Shown here: positions 26,208-35,245 of the stretch, piece by piece
How the letters are laid out: the number at the start of each line of letters is the position of its first letter
Position numbering within the stretch: position 1 is the first letter of the stretch
Assembly: GCA_019683615.1 (NCBI GenBank)
Contig: JADGIC010000005.1
Span: 1-36,764 of the forward strand
Direction of reading: 5' to 3'
DNA: 36,764 nt
DNA from: Alicyclobacillaceae bacterium
GTDB taxonomy: Bacteria; Bacillota; Bacilli; Alicyclobacillales; Alicyclobacillaceae
Made by a program: the position numbers and the translations under genes
The notes under the pieces: model-generated
Seen by the model: only the letters and a program-made list of their open reading frames with translations
Told to the model about the DNA's origin: nothing
Databases searched by the model: none

Positions 26208-26900
26208 GTGGAACGGATCTTGGTGGTGGAGGACGAAGAACCGATTGCGGACATTCTCCGCTTTGCGCTGGAACGTGAAGGGTACGCTGTCGACACCGTC
26301 TGGGACGGGGCCGAGGCGCTACAGATGGTCCGGGCACACCCGCCCGATCTGATCCTGCTCGACCTGATGCTGCCCGAGAAAAACGGCTTTGACGTGTGTC
26401 GGGAAATCCGCGAGTTCAGCACCGTTCCCATCATCATTCTCACGGCCCGCGAGTCAGAAGTGGACAAGGTGTTGGGTTTGGAACTGGGTGCCGACGATTA
26501 CGTCACGAAACCGTTCAGCATGCGGGAGTTGTTGGCGCGGGTGAAAGCGAATCTCCGCCGGCGGGCGCTCGATACACGCACGGATGCCGCAGACGGCGGC
26601 CATCGCCTGCATCTCAGGGATATCGTCATTGACCTCGACCGCTACGAAGTGACCAAGCGGGATCAGGTGGTACCCCTCACGCACCGGGAATTTGAACTGC
26701 TGGCGTACCTGGCGTCGCGTCCGGGACAGGTGTTCACCCGCGAGGACCTCTTGTCAGAGGTGTGGGGCGCCGACTACGCGGGCGATGACCGAACGGTCGA
26801 CGTCACCATCCGCCGGTTGCGGGAAAAGGTGGAGGACGATCCGAGCCGCCCCACGTACGTGTTGACCAAGCGCGGCGTGGGGTATTATGTCAGCCGCTAG
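26208..26900 (+). CDS. walR: Two-component response regulator WalR (YycF)
   Basis: Essential regulator of cell-wall metabolism genes in low-GC Gram-positive bacteria. It is 230 residues: receiver domain with phosphorylated Asp52 (ILLDLMLPEKNG) and Lys in DYVTKPFS, then an OmpR-type winged helix ending RRLREKVEDDPSRPTYVLTKRGVGYYVSR. GTG at 26208 follows GAGGAGGTG. It heads the walRKHIJ-htrA operon. I could not find a clear promoter in the 112 bp upstream. Confidence 0.96.
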   Translation: MERILVVEDEEPIADILRFALEREGYAVDTVWDGAEALQMVRAHPPDLILLDLMLPEKNGFDVCREIREFSTVPIIILTARESEVDKVLGLELGADDYVTKPFSMRELLARVKANLRRRALDTRTDAADGGHRLHLRDIVIDLDRYEVTKRDQVVPLTHREFELLAYLASRPGQVFTREDLLSEVWGADYAGDDRTVDVTIRRLREKVEDDPSRPTYVLTKRGVGYYVSR

Positions 26901-26916
26901 CGTGGGGGCGACCGCG

Positions 26917-28353
26917 ATGCGAAGTATTCGCGCCAAGCTGGTGCTAGTGCAAATGCTGCTGATCCTCTTCGCGCTGGAATTGATGGGGGCGTACTTCGTG
27001 CGGACCCTCTCCGCCTCGTTGATTCGCAGCGAGACGGACGCTGTGCTCAACCAGGCCCAACTGATGGCTGCGATGGCGGCTCCCATGCTCGAAGGCGGCC
27101 GGTCACCCGGCGGCAATCCCTTCCGCCCGTTGGCCGCGTCGTTTCCGGAACTGATGAGTGGGTCGGTCTACCTTTTGAACGCGCACGGCCTAGTCGTGGA
27201 CACGTCGGCGGGCAACGCGTTGATCGGCCAGACGCGAGTCGATTCCGTCGTGACACAGGCGATGGTGAACCGCCGACGGACGTTTGTGATCCGCTACGAC
27301 CCACTGAACCGTGCGCACCTGTTGGCAGTCGCCGTTCCGGTGTGGAACGGGCGCGTCATGGCGGGCGTGCTCGAATACGTGGTGCCGATTGAGCGAACGT
27401 ACCAGACCGTGGCGCAGGTCACGCGAATTTTCGAGACGGCAGGCCTGGCCGTACTCGGGTTGACCGCTGTCCTCGGCGTCGTGTTGTCCCGCACCATCAC
27501 GCGGCCGGTGTTGGAGGTCATCGGCCAGGCCCGCACGATGGCGGCAGGGGACTATTCGCGCCGGGTGGCGGTGCTCGGCAACGACGAGTTTGGGGTTCTC
27601 GCCCAAGCCATCAACGACCTCACGGAGCGCCTGGAACGGACCGAAGCGGAACAGGACCAGCTCGACCGCGCGCGGCGCGAGTTTGTCGCTAACGTCTCGC
27701 ATGAACTGCGCACGCCGCTGACCAGCATCAAATCGTACGTTGAAGCCCTGCTTGAGGAAGAGACGGATGCGGATACGAGGCGGCGGTTCTTGGCGGTCAT
27801 CGCCCGCGAAGCTGACCGCATGGCGCGATTGACCCGGGACCTGCTGCTTTTGTCCGGCCTCGACGAGGGGCGCATTCGGCGCGAGTCGGACATCGAAGTG
27901 GCCTCCTGGCTGCGCGAAGCGGTCGAGCGGTTCGCTCTGCAGGCACACGACGCCGGCCTCGACCTGCAGCTCCGCTGTGATACGCGCGGGGTGATCCGGG
28001 GCAACCGCGACATGCTCGACAGGGTCATGGACAACCTGATTGGCAACGCGATCGCCTACACCTCTCCCGGCGGCCGCGTGCTGGTGTCAGCTTCGAGCAA
28101 CGGGTATCACGTGCAAGTCCGCGTCGCCGATACGGGTATCGGCATTCCGGAAGCAGACCTGCCGCACGTGTTCGAACGGTTTTACCGGGTGGACAAGGCG
28201 CGTTCCCGGCGTCGCGGCGGAAGCGGCCTGGGATTGGCGCTGGCGAAGCAGATCACGGAACTGCACGGGGGGCAGATCTCCATTCAGAGCCGAGTCAATG
28301 AAGGGACCACCGTGACCGTGCGCTTGCCTTTGCGCCAAGGGGTGATACCGTGA
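26917..28353 (+). CDS. walK: Sensor histidine kinase WalK (YycG), short form
   Basis: Membrane sensor that phosphorylates WalR. It is 478 residues, against about 610 in B. subtilis. First membrane segment about 8-30, an extracellular sensor domain about 31-170, second segment about 173-191, HAMP about 192-245, then the H-box with His262 (FVANVSHELRTPLTS) and a kinase domain with N (DNLIGNAIAYT), G1 (VADTGIGIP) and GSGLGLALAK. The H-box follows HAMP almost directly, so the cytoplasmic PAS domain of typical WalK is missing. ATG at 26917 is preferred; ATG at 26887 overlapping walR is an alternative. Confidence 0.92.
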   Translation: MRSIRAKLVLVQMLLILFALELMGAYFVRTLSASLIRSETDAVLNQAQLMAAMAAPMLEGGRSPGGNPFRPLAASFPELMSGSVYLLNAHGLVVDTSAGNALIGQTRVDSVVTQAMVNRRRTFVIRYDPLNRAHLLAVAVPVWNGRVMAGVLEYVVPIERTYQTVAQVTRIFETAGLAVLGLTAVLGVVLSRTITRPVLEVIGQARTMAAGDYSRRVAVLGNDEFGVLAQAINDLTERLERTEAEQDQLDRARREFVANVSHELRTPLTSIKSYVEALLEEETDADTRRRFLAVIAREADRMARLTRDLLLLSGLDEGRIRRESDIEVASWLREAVERFALQAHDAGLDLQLRCDTRGVIRGNRDMLDRVMDNLIGNAIAYTSPGGRVLVSASSNGYHVQVRVADTGIGIPEADLPHVFERFYRVDKARSRRRGGSGLGLALAKQITELHGGQISIQSRVNEGTTVTVRLPLRQGVIP

Positions 28354-29663
28354 CTCGCTCGCGCGTCAAGTCGGCGTTGTTGGCTCTGCTCGTGTTGTTG
28401 AGTCTGGTTCTCAGCGACCTGCTGTGGAACGGCATTTGGGAGAACAACGGGGAAGTTGGCTTGGGTGATGCGTCGCCAGGTGCCTTGGCTGCGCATCCGG
28501 CCTACAGCGAGGTAACGGCACCCTGTCAGTTGCTGTTTTTCTTGGCGAAACCGGACCGGTACGCCGTGGCGCTGCCGGCGACAGCCCCCTACGGCCAGTG
28601 GCTGCAGCGGCTTCAGGAGGTCCAAATCAGCGGGTTGCACGTCAGTCCGGAGGGCCCGCCGGAGCCCGTTGACGCCGCAGCCGAGTTCGACTTCGGGGCA
28701 GAACTGGACCGCAGTGCGCTGGAACAGTGGTTACCAGGGTTGCGTGCGTACGGTTTTGGCGTCCGCGGCCGGCGAATCCGCCTGTGGTGTTCACCAGGTG
28801 CCGCCTTAGCAAGCTTAACGGTGGAGGCGCAAGGGGTTCGCTACAGTGCAAACACCAACCTGCCGGCCGCGCGGCTGCGATCCTGGGTGCAAAAGGTGCC
28901 GGGCCTCGGCCAGTGGGAGCCCCTGCCAGGAGTCGCTGTCGGCGCCGCCAGCACAGCCAGCCTCGTACCGGCACGCGGATTGCTGGTTAACCGCGAGGAA
29001 TGGGCGACGGTTCTGCCGCCGCGCACCTCGTTGGTACACTCGTTCTTCGTCAACCCGTCCGTGTTGACGACCATTCGACAGACGGCACAGACGTATGTGT
29101 GGACGGACGGAAGCCGGCTGGTCTGGTGGAATAACGCTGACGGACGCCTCACTTACGAAGACCCGAACGTCCCTGCCAGCGGCCCGCCCAGGCAAGGGAA
29201 TCCGCTGACCGCTGTGCTGTTCATCGAAGATCACGGCGGCGGGCCGGCGAATTTGCGTGCCTACCAACCGGAGACTGACTGGTCGACGTTTGAAGAAGGC
29301 CTGTGGAGGTTCCGTCCTTCTGTCGACGGACTGCCCGTGGTTGACGGCTCTCAAGACTACGTGGTGCAGATTCAGGGCGGGCAGGTTGTCGAATTCCGCA
29401 GGCCGCTGCGGGAGTTTGCGCGCCGCCTCAGCGTCACGAGGGTGCGCGTGTTGGGAGCCGCTGCGCTGCGGGCTCGCTTGTCGGCGTTGTTGCCGTCGAC
29501 ACCCGTGCGTTCGTTGCAAGTGCAACTGGGCTATGCGGTCGCCGAACAAGCCGGCGAGCAGGTCGCGTTGGAGCCGGTGTACGCGGTCCAAGAAGACGGT
29601 CTCAACGTGTTGCTGTTAGACGCGGTCACCGGCCGGCCACTGCGGGAGGCTGGCTCCCCATGA
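28350..29663 (+). CDS. walH: WalK accessory protein WalH (YycH)
   Basis: YycH family protein, 437 residues, with one N-terminal membrane segment (about 7-24) and a large extracellular part. In B. subtilis YycH and YycI bind WalK in the membrane and restrain it. Sequence conservation is low, as usual for the family; the call rests on topology, length (~450) and the walK-walH-walI order. GTG overlaps the walK stop by four bases. Confidence 0.82.
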   Translation: MTRSRVKSALLALLVLLSLVLSDLLWNGIWENNGEVGLGDASPGALAAHPAYSEVTAPCQLLFFLAKPDRYAVALPATAPYGQWLQRLQEVQISGLHVSPEGPPEPVDAAAEFDFGAELDRSALEQWLPGLRAYGFGVRGRRIRLWCSPGAALASLTVEAQGVRYSANTNLPAARLRSWVQKVPGLGQWEPLPGVAVGAASTASLVPARGLLVNREEWATVLPPRTSLVHSFFVNPSVLTTIRQTAQTYVWTDGSRLVWWNNADGRLTYEDPNVPASGPPRQGNPLTAVLFIEDHGGGPANLRAYQPETDWSTFEEGLWRFRPSVDGLPVVDGSQDYVVQIQGGQVVEFRRPLREFARRLSVTRVRVLGAAALRARLSALLPSTPVRSLQVQLGYAVAEQAGEQVALEPVYAVQEDGLNVLLLDAVTGRPLREAGSP

Positions 29664-30493
29664 ACTGGGAAACGGCGAAGACTTGGCTGATTGGCATGTT
29701 TCTCATCCTTGACGCGCTTTTGGGATGGCAGCTGCTGCAGAGCCGGCGCGAGATGATGGGGTATGCAGAGTCGTACGCCGACCGGTTGGCGAACACAAAG
29801 ACGCTGCTGGCGGAAAGCGGATTCATCCTCAAGGCGGCGGTGCCGTCCGGCCACCCGGACATGCCTTCCTTGCACGGCCGGTGGGCACGGCCAGCTATGG
29901 CCGATCTCGCCCGGTGCGCTTTTCCCGGCGCCAAACGCCCTGCCGTCTCCGCGGCGGGCATGGTCAGCACGCCGGACGGGATTCTCCGCCTGTCTGGCCC
30001 AGGCCAGTGGACGGTGGCGTATGCGCGCCCCCCGCAGTTGGGGACAGACGTGTCGTCCGTTGCCTCGTACATCTGGCGCGCCGCCGATTACGCGCCAGAC
30101 CCGGCGGGCGGCGACGCCGGGGACGTCGTCATGTTTCAACGCTACCACGGCTATCCCGTGTTCGATGCACAAGTGGATCTGCAGATCAAGCAGCGAAGGC
30201 TGCAAAGCTACACGCAAACCGCCGTCGTCGACATGGTGCTTGCAGGGGACCCGAAGCCGGTGATCCCGGCGTTGCAAGCGTTGGCGAACCTGGCCGGGGC
30301 CGTGGACAGGTTGAACCCGAACCCTGATAATGAAATTGTGCGGGTCGACCTCGGATACGCGAGGAAAGTGTCGGTTGCGGCTGGCACGAACGCAGACACG
30401 TCCGACTACTGGTTTCCCGTTTGGCGGGTCGCCACGACTTTCGGAGACTACTATATCAACGCGTTTTCCGGTGAGGTTGAAGCCACACCGTGA
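29660..30493 (+). CDS. walI: WalK accessory protein WalI (YycI)
   Basis: YycI-like protein of 277 residues with an N-terminal membrane helix (MNWETAKTWLIGMFLILDALLGWQL) and an extracellular domain containing GYPVFDAQVDLQIKQRRLQSYTQT and a C-terminal YWFPVWRVATTFGDYYINAFSGEVE. It partners WalH. The ATG overlaps the walH stop by four bases. It ends just before walJ. Confidence 0.85.
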   Translation: MNWETAKTWLIGMFLILDALLGWQLLQSRREMMGYAESYADRLANTKTLLAESGFILKAAVPSGHPDMPSLHGRWARPAMADLARCAFPGAKRPAVSAAGMVSTPDGILRLSGPGQWTVAYARPPQLGTDVSSVASYIWRAADYAPDPAGGDAGDVVMFQRYHGYPVFDAQVDLQIKQRRLQSYTQTAVVDMVLAGDPKPVIPALQALANLAGAVDRLNPNPDNEIVRVDLGYARKVSVAAGTNADTSDYWFPVWRVATTFGDYYINAFSGEVEATP

Positions 30494-30531
30494 GCGGCGT
30501 GCCGCCAAGCCGTCGGAAAGGGAGGTCCGGG

Positions 30532-31344
30532 ATGGTGCGGTTCAGCGTTCTGGCCAGCGGCAGCAGCGGCAATGCGGTGTTTGTCCAGGCGGGATCGACC
30601 CGGTTGTTAATTGACGCCGGGATCAGCGGACGCCAGTTGGATGCCCGTTTGCGGCAGGCGGCAGGCATCGGCTTGAGCGACGTCGATGCCATCTTCGTCA
30701 CGCATGAACATGTCGATCACGTCCGCGGCCTGGAACAGGTCTTGAAACGCACCCGCGCCGACGCGCCGGTGTATTTGACGGACGGCACACAGGCAGGATT
30801 GGGCCCGGGCTGCCGGGATTTGCTGCAGCCACGGGCACGGCGGATCCGGCACGGCGTCCCCGTGCTGGTCGGGGATCTGACGGTCACCCCGGTGTCCGTC
30901 TCGCACGACGCGGAGGAACCGGTCGCCCTGCGGTTGGACGGGGTCGCGGCGAGTCTGGGCATTCTCACCGACACCGGATATGTCAGCGACGCAGTTTTGT
31001 CCGTGATGGCCGGATGCCGGGCGTACATATGGGAGAGCAATCACGACGTCGACATGCTCCGGACCGGCCCGTATCCCTGGAACGTAAAGCGGCGCATCCT
31101 CGGCGACAAAGGCCACTTGTCCAACGCCGACTCTGCATCCGCCTTGGCGGAGGTGACGGCTCTCACTTCTGGGCAGGTCGACGTGTACTTGGCTCATCTC
31201 AGCGCGGAAAACAACCGCCCGGCGCTCGCCTTGGCGGCTGCGGAGCAGATGATTGGCGAGCGAGGTGAGGCGCACCGGCGACGAGTCAAACTGCACGTCG
31301 CGGGGCCCGATGCGCCAACACCGCTGCACACCCTGTCCTCTTGA
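30532..31344 (+). CDS. walJ: Metallo-beta-lactamase-fold hydrolase WalJ (YycJ)
   Basis: Cytoplasmic metal-dependent exonuclease family member of 270 residues; YycJ of B. subtilis has 5'-3' exonuclease activity and a link to replication and division control. The metal motif HEHVDH (58-63) follows SGSSGNA (10-16) and LLIDAG; later ESNHDVDML and AHLSAENN carry further ligands. ATG at 30532 follows GGGAGG; an earlier GTG at 30490 has no site. Confidence 0.93.
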   Translation: MVRFSVLASGSSGNAVFVQAGSTRLLIDAGISGRQLDARLRQAAGIGLSDVDAIFVTHEHVDHVRGLEQVLKRTRADAPVYLTDGTQAGLGPGCRDLLQPRARRIRHGVPVLVGDLTVTPVSVSHDAEEPVALRLDGVAASLGILTDTGYVSDAVLSVMAGCRAYIWESNHDVDMLRTGPYPWNVKRRILGDKGHLSNADSASALAEVTALTSGQVDVYLAHLSAENNRPALALAAAEQMIGERGEAHRRRVKLHVAGPDAPTPLHTLSS

Positions 31345-31426
31345 CGCTGGTATAGTGCCGGAACGGGCGGGACAGACTGAGTCTGGACGCCCGGCTGGCG
31401 GGCCGGTACAGGGGACGGTGAGACCG

Positions 31427-32752
<1,326 letters not shown>

Positions 32753-32761
32753 CGTTTTCCG

Positions 32762-32782
32762 GGGTCCGGGGATGACGGACCC
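32762..32782 (+). other. hairpin between htrA and rlmH
   Basis: Seven-bp stem GGGTCCG / CGGACCC with a seven-base loop, ten bases after the htrA stop. No T-tract follows, so it is not a standard terminator. Confidence 0.4.
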
Positions 32783-32815
32783 AGGGTCTGGGGCAGGCGA
32801 AAGCCGGGGGTATCC

Positions 32816-33295
32816 ATGCGCTGGATGGTGATTGGTGTCGGCCGGGTTCGCGAACGCTTCTGGCAAGAAGCGCTCGCAGAGTACGCCAAGCGGCTGTCGC
32901 GGTATGTGGATTTGGAACTGGTGGAGGTCGATGACGAGCGCCTGCCGGACAACCTGTCGGCTGCACAGGTCCGGCAAGCCCGTCAAGCTGAAGCCCGCCG
33001 TGTGGAGCGATGGCTCCGGGAACGCGACGGGCTCGTGGCGTTGGACGCCAAGGGCACGATGATGTCGTCTGAACAGTGGAGCCAGACCTGCCAAGCCTTG
33101 CAAGGAAAAGGTTACGGCAGATTGGTGTTCGTCGTCGGCGGGTCGGCCGGGCTGGACGACTCGTTGATCCAGCGCGCCGACGTTTGCTGGAGCTTCGGTC
33201 CGATCACGCTGCCTCACGCCTTGGCCCGCGTCGTGCTGTTGGAGCAGTTGTACCGGGGGATCCGGATTGCCCGCGGGGAGCCATACCATAAATGA
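32816..33295 (+). CDS. rlmH: 23S rRNA pseudouridine-1915 N3-methyltransferase RlmH
   Basis: SPOUT methyltransferase that modifies pseudouridine 1915 in 23S rRNA using SAM. It is 159 residues with the trefoil-knot motifs LVFVVGGSAGLDDSL and the C-terminal ITLPHALARVVLLEQLYRGIRIARGEPYHK. ATG follows GGGGG. It ends the wal operon region and converges with the next gene. Confidence 0.96.
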   Translation: MRWMVIGVGRVRERFWQEALAEYAKRLSRYVDLELVEVDDERLPDNLSAAQVRQARQAEARRVERWLRERDGLVALDAKGTMMSSEQWSQTCQALQGKGYGRLVFVVGGSAGLDDSLIQRADVCWSFGPITLPHALARVVLLEQLYRGIRIARGEPYHK

Positions 33296-33329
33296 CAAGA
33301 CTGCCTGCTGACCGTACATCATTTTCGCT

Positions 33330-34190
33330 TCAGGATTCGGAGGGGCTTGAATGGGGGCGCGGCGAAACGCCCTGGCGCCGGTCCGCGGCCGGGAGCACGA
33401 CCCGGATCCGCGTGCCGCCTGCCGGTCGGCTGCTGACGCTGACACTGGCGCCGATGTCGCGGGCGCGGCTGTGCATAATGTCCAGGCCGTAGTGGCGATC
33501 CGCTACGGGTGTCTCGGGGATGCCGGCGCCGTCATCCTCAATCGTGAACTCCCAGCCGTTTCGACCGGCGGGCTGCAGCGACACCCACAGGTGCTTGGCG
33601 CCGGCGTGCTTTTGCACGTTGGTCACGGCTTCCTGGAAAATGCCGAACAGCTGGACTTGCTCCGCCGGCGTCATCGCCGGCGGGGAGGGGGGAAACGACA
33701 CCTGCCACCGCAAGCTCCCGTCCGGCAAGTGGGCGCGCAGGTACGAACGGATTCTGTCCTCTAGGTGGATGCCGTCGGTTTCGCCGGCCCGCAGGTTGAA
33801 GATGGCTTGGCGGATGTTGTCGTCCATTTCCCGCAGCGACTGCAACACATCGGCCAACTTGTCGTGCAAGGCGCGGTTTCCTGTTTGCTCAGTCAACTTC
33901 AGGGCAGACTGCAGTTGCACGCCGGCGAAAAACATCGTTTGCGCGATTTGATCATGCAAAACTCTGGCCAGCCGCTCGCGTTCTTCCAGAATGGCGCGCG
34001 ACGCTCGTTCCCGGTGAAGTTCCAGTTGTGTGCGGGCGGCTTCTTGGAACCAGCGGCGGGAAACCAGGGCAATGACCGCGGCGTCAATCACGGGAGTCAG
34101 CCAGTTGCCGACGCTCATCGGCAGCCAGTGGATCAACACCGTGTGGCGCAACTCCTCAAATCCCGCGATGACCAAGGCGGGCACAAGCAA
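33330..34190 (-). CDS. LiaS/DegS-type sensor histidine kinase
   Basis: Histidine kinase of the HisKA_3 class. Numbering from the TTG at 34190 gives 286 residues: a membrane segment near 31-45 (and probably one before it), then the H-box ERERLARVLHDQIAQTMFFAGVQLQ with His79, and a HATPase domain with EAVTNVQKHA and DDGAGIP. It divides from the response regulator at 34372, its likely partner. The perfect GGAGGTGATC (34219-34228 region) lies about 33 bases before that TTG. It is ideally placed for an in-frame ACG at 34214 that would add T-RRRRWLL, a good membrane-protein start. Confidence 0.86.
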   Translation of the reverse strand: MLVPALVIAGFEELRHTVLIHWLPMSVGNWLTPVIDAAVIALVSRRWFQEAARTQLELHRERASRAILEERERLARVLHDQIAQTMFFAGVQLQSALKLTEQTGNRALHDKLADVLQSLREMDDNIRQAIFNLRAGETDGIHLEDRIRSYLRAHLPDGSLRWQVSFPPSPPAMTPAEQVQLFGIFQEAVTNVQKHAGAKHLWVSLQPAGRNGWEFTIEDDGAGIPETPVADRHYGLDIMHSRARDIGASVSVSSRPAGGTRIRVVLPAADRRQGVSPRPHSSPSES

Positions 34191-34371
34191 CAGGAGCCAT
34201 CTGCGGCGGCGCGTGGCTGATCACCTCCGGGCCGGTTGGACATGGCTCGCGCCGACACAGCCCTGTTTGGGCAGGTGCGCGTGCAGGTGCTACGACCATG
34301 ATAGCGCTTTGCATGCGAATTCGGTATGTTTTGGATGGGACTCGCATTGAACACTGCCGGGGTGGTGGCGG
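34191..34371. other. divergent intergenic region, kinase / response regulator
   Basis: About 180 bp. It holds the strong ribosome-binding site of the kinase gene near its left end (34219-34228 region) and presumably promoters both ways, but none has a convincing -35 and -10 pair. A minus-strand TATCAT lies near 34300. Confidence 0.4.
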
Positions 34372-35028
34372 ATGTCGTCGTACCGGGTGGTCGTCGCTGA
34401 CGACAGCGAGCGGGCGCGGCAAGCCGTGCGCCTGATTCTCGAAGGTGCCGCCGATTTCACCGTGGTGGGCGAAGCGGCCAGCGGGCCGGAGGCGGTCCGG
34501 TTGGCGCGTGAGTTGCAGCCAGACCTGGTGTTGATGGACATCCACATGCCAGGCTTTGACGGGTTGGAGGCGACGCGCACCATCAAACGGGACATGCCGC
34601 AGGTGCGTATCGTCATTCTCAGCGTGTCAGACACCGCGGCTGACTTATTCGAGGCGATTCGCTGCGGGGCTCAGGGGTATTTGGTGAAAAGCCTGCAGCC
34701 GTCCGACTGGATCTCCTACCTGCGCGGAGTGATGGACGACAGGGCGGCTGTGCCGGCTGACGTCGCTGCTCGTTTGGTCGCCGAGTTCAAATCGCAGCCC
34801 GCACCGGCGGCAGGTGGCAGTGCGCCGGTCGCCGCCGTGGCCAAGCTGACGCCGCGCGAGCGCGACATCCTGCGCCTAGTGGGGGCAGGGCTGAGCAACC
34901 GGGAGATTGGCCAGCGGCTGTTCATCTCGGAAAACACTGTGAAGAACCATCTCAAGCACATCATGGCCAAACTCCAGCTGCAGAACCGCGTGCAGTTGGC
35001 CGCTCGCGCCAGGGACGTGTTGGGTTGA
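34372..35028 (+). CDS. NarL/FixJ-type response regulator
   Basis: Response regulator of 218 residues with receiver Asp56 (LVLMDIHMPGFDG), Lys in GYLVKSLQP, and a LuxR helix-turn-helix LTPRERDILRLVGAGLSNREIGQRLFISENTVKNHLKHIMAKL (about 156-198). Probably phosphorylated by the divergent HisKA_3 kinase. The signal is unknown; LiaR and DegU-like regulators belong to this family. The ATG follows GGGGTGG. Confidence 0.9.
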   Translation: MSSYRVVVADDSERARQAVRLILEGAADFTVVGEAASGPEAVRLARELQPDLVLMDIHMPGFDGLEATRTIKRDMPQVRIVILSVSDTAADLFEAIRCGAQGYLVKSLQPSDWISYLRGVMDDRAAVPADVAARLVAEFKSQPAPAAGGSAPVAAVAKLTPRERDILRLVGAGLSNREIGQRLFISENTVKNHLKHIMAKLQLQNRVQLAARARDVLG

Positions 35029-35245
35029 ACGGGGTTTGCGGGCGAACCGGGGTGGTGGCTGTGTCTCGGCGGACCGTGAGCCGTTGGCCCGCCCTGCCGT
35101 CACCATTCCGACACATATTTGCCCCTGCATGTTCACAAAAATAGCCCAATCGGGTCAGTTTGGCTGCATTCGTGCCCGTCTACCATGGGAAGCGAAGACC
35201 ACCGGACGCCTCGTCCCGGTGCATGCTCGCGGGGGGTTCTGGCTC
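35029..35245. other. intergenic stretch before copCD, no clear feature
   Basis: About 215 bp. Short inverted repeats such as GGCGG / CCGCC lack T-tracts; no clear promoter or gene is seen. Confidence 0.4.
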
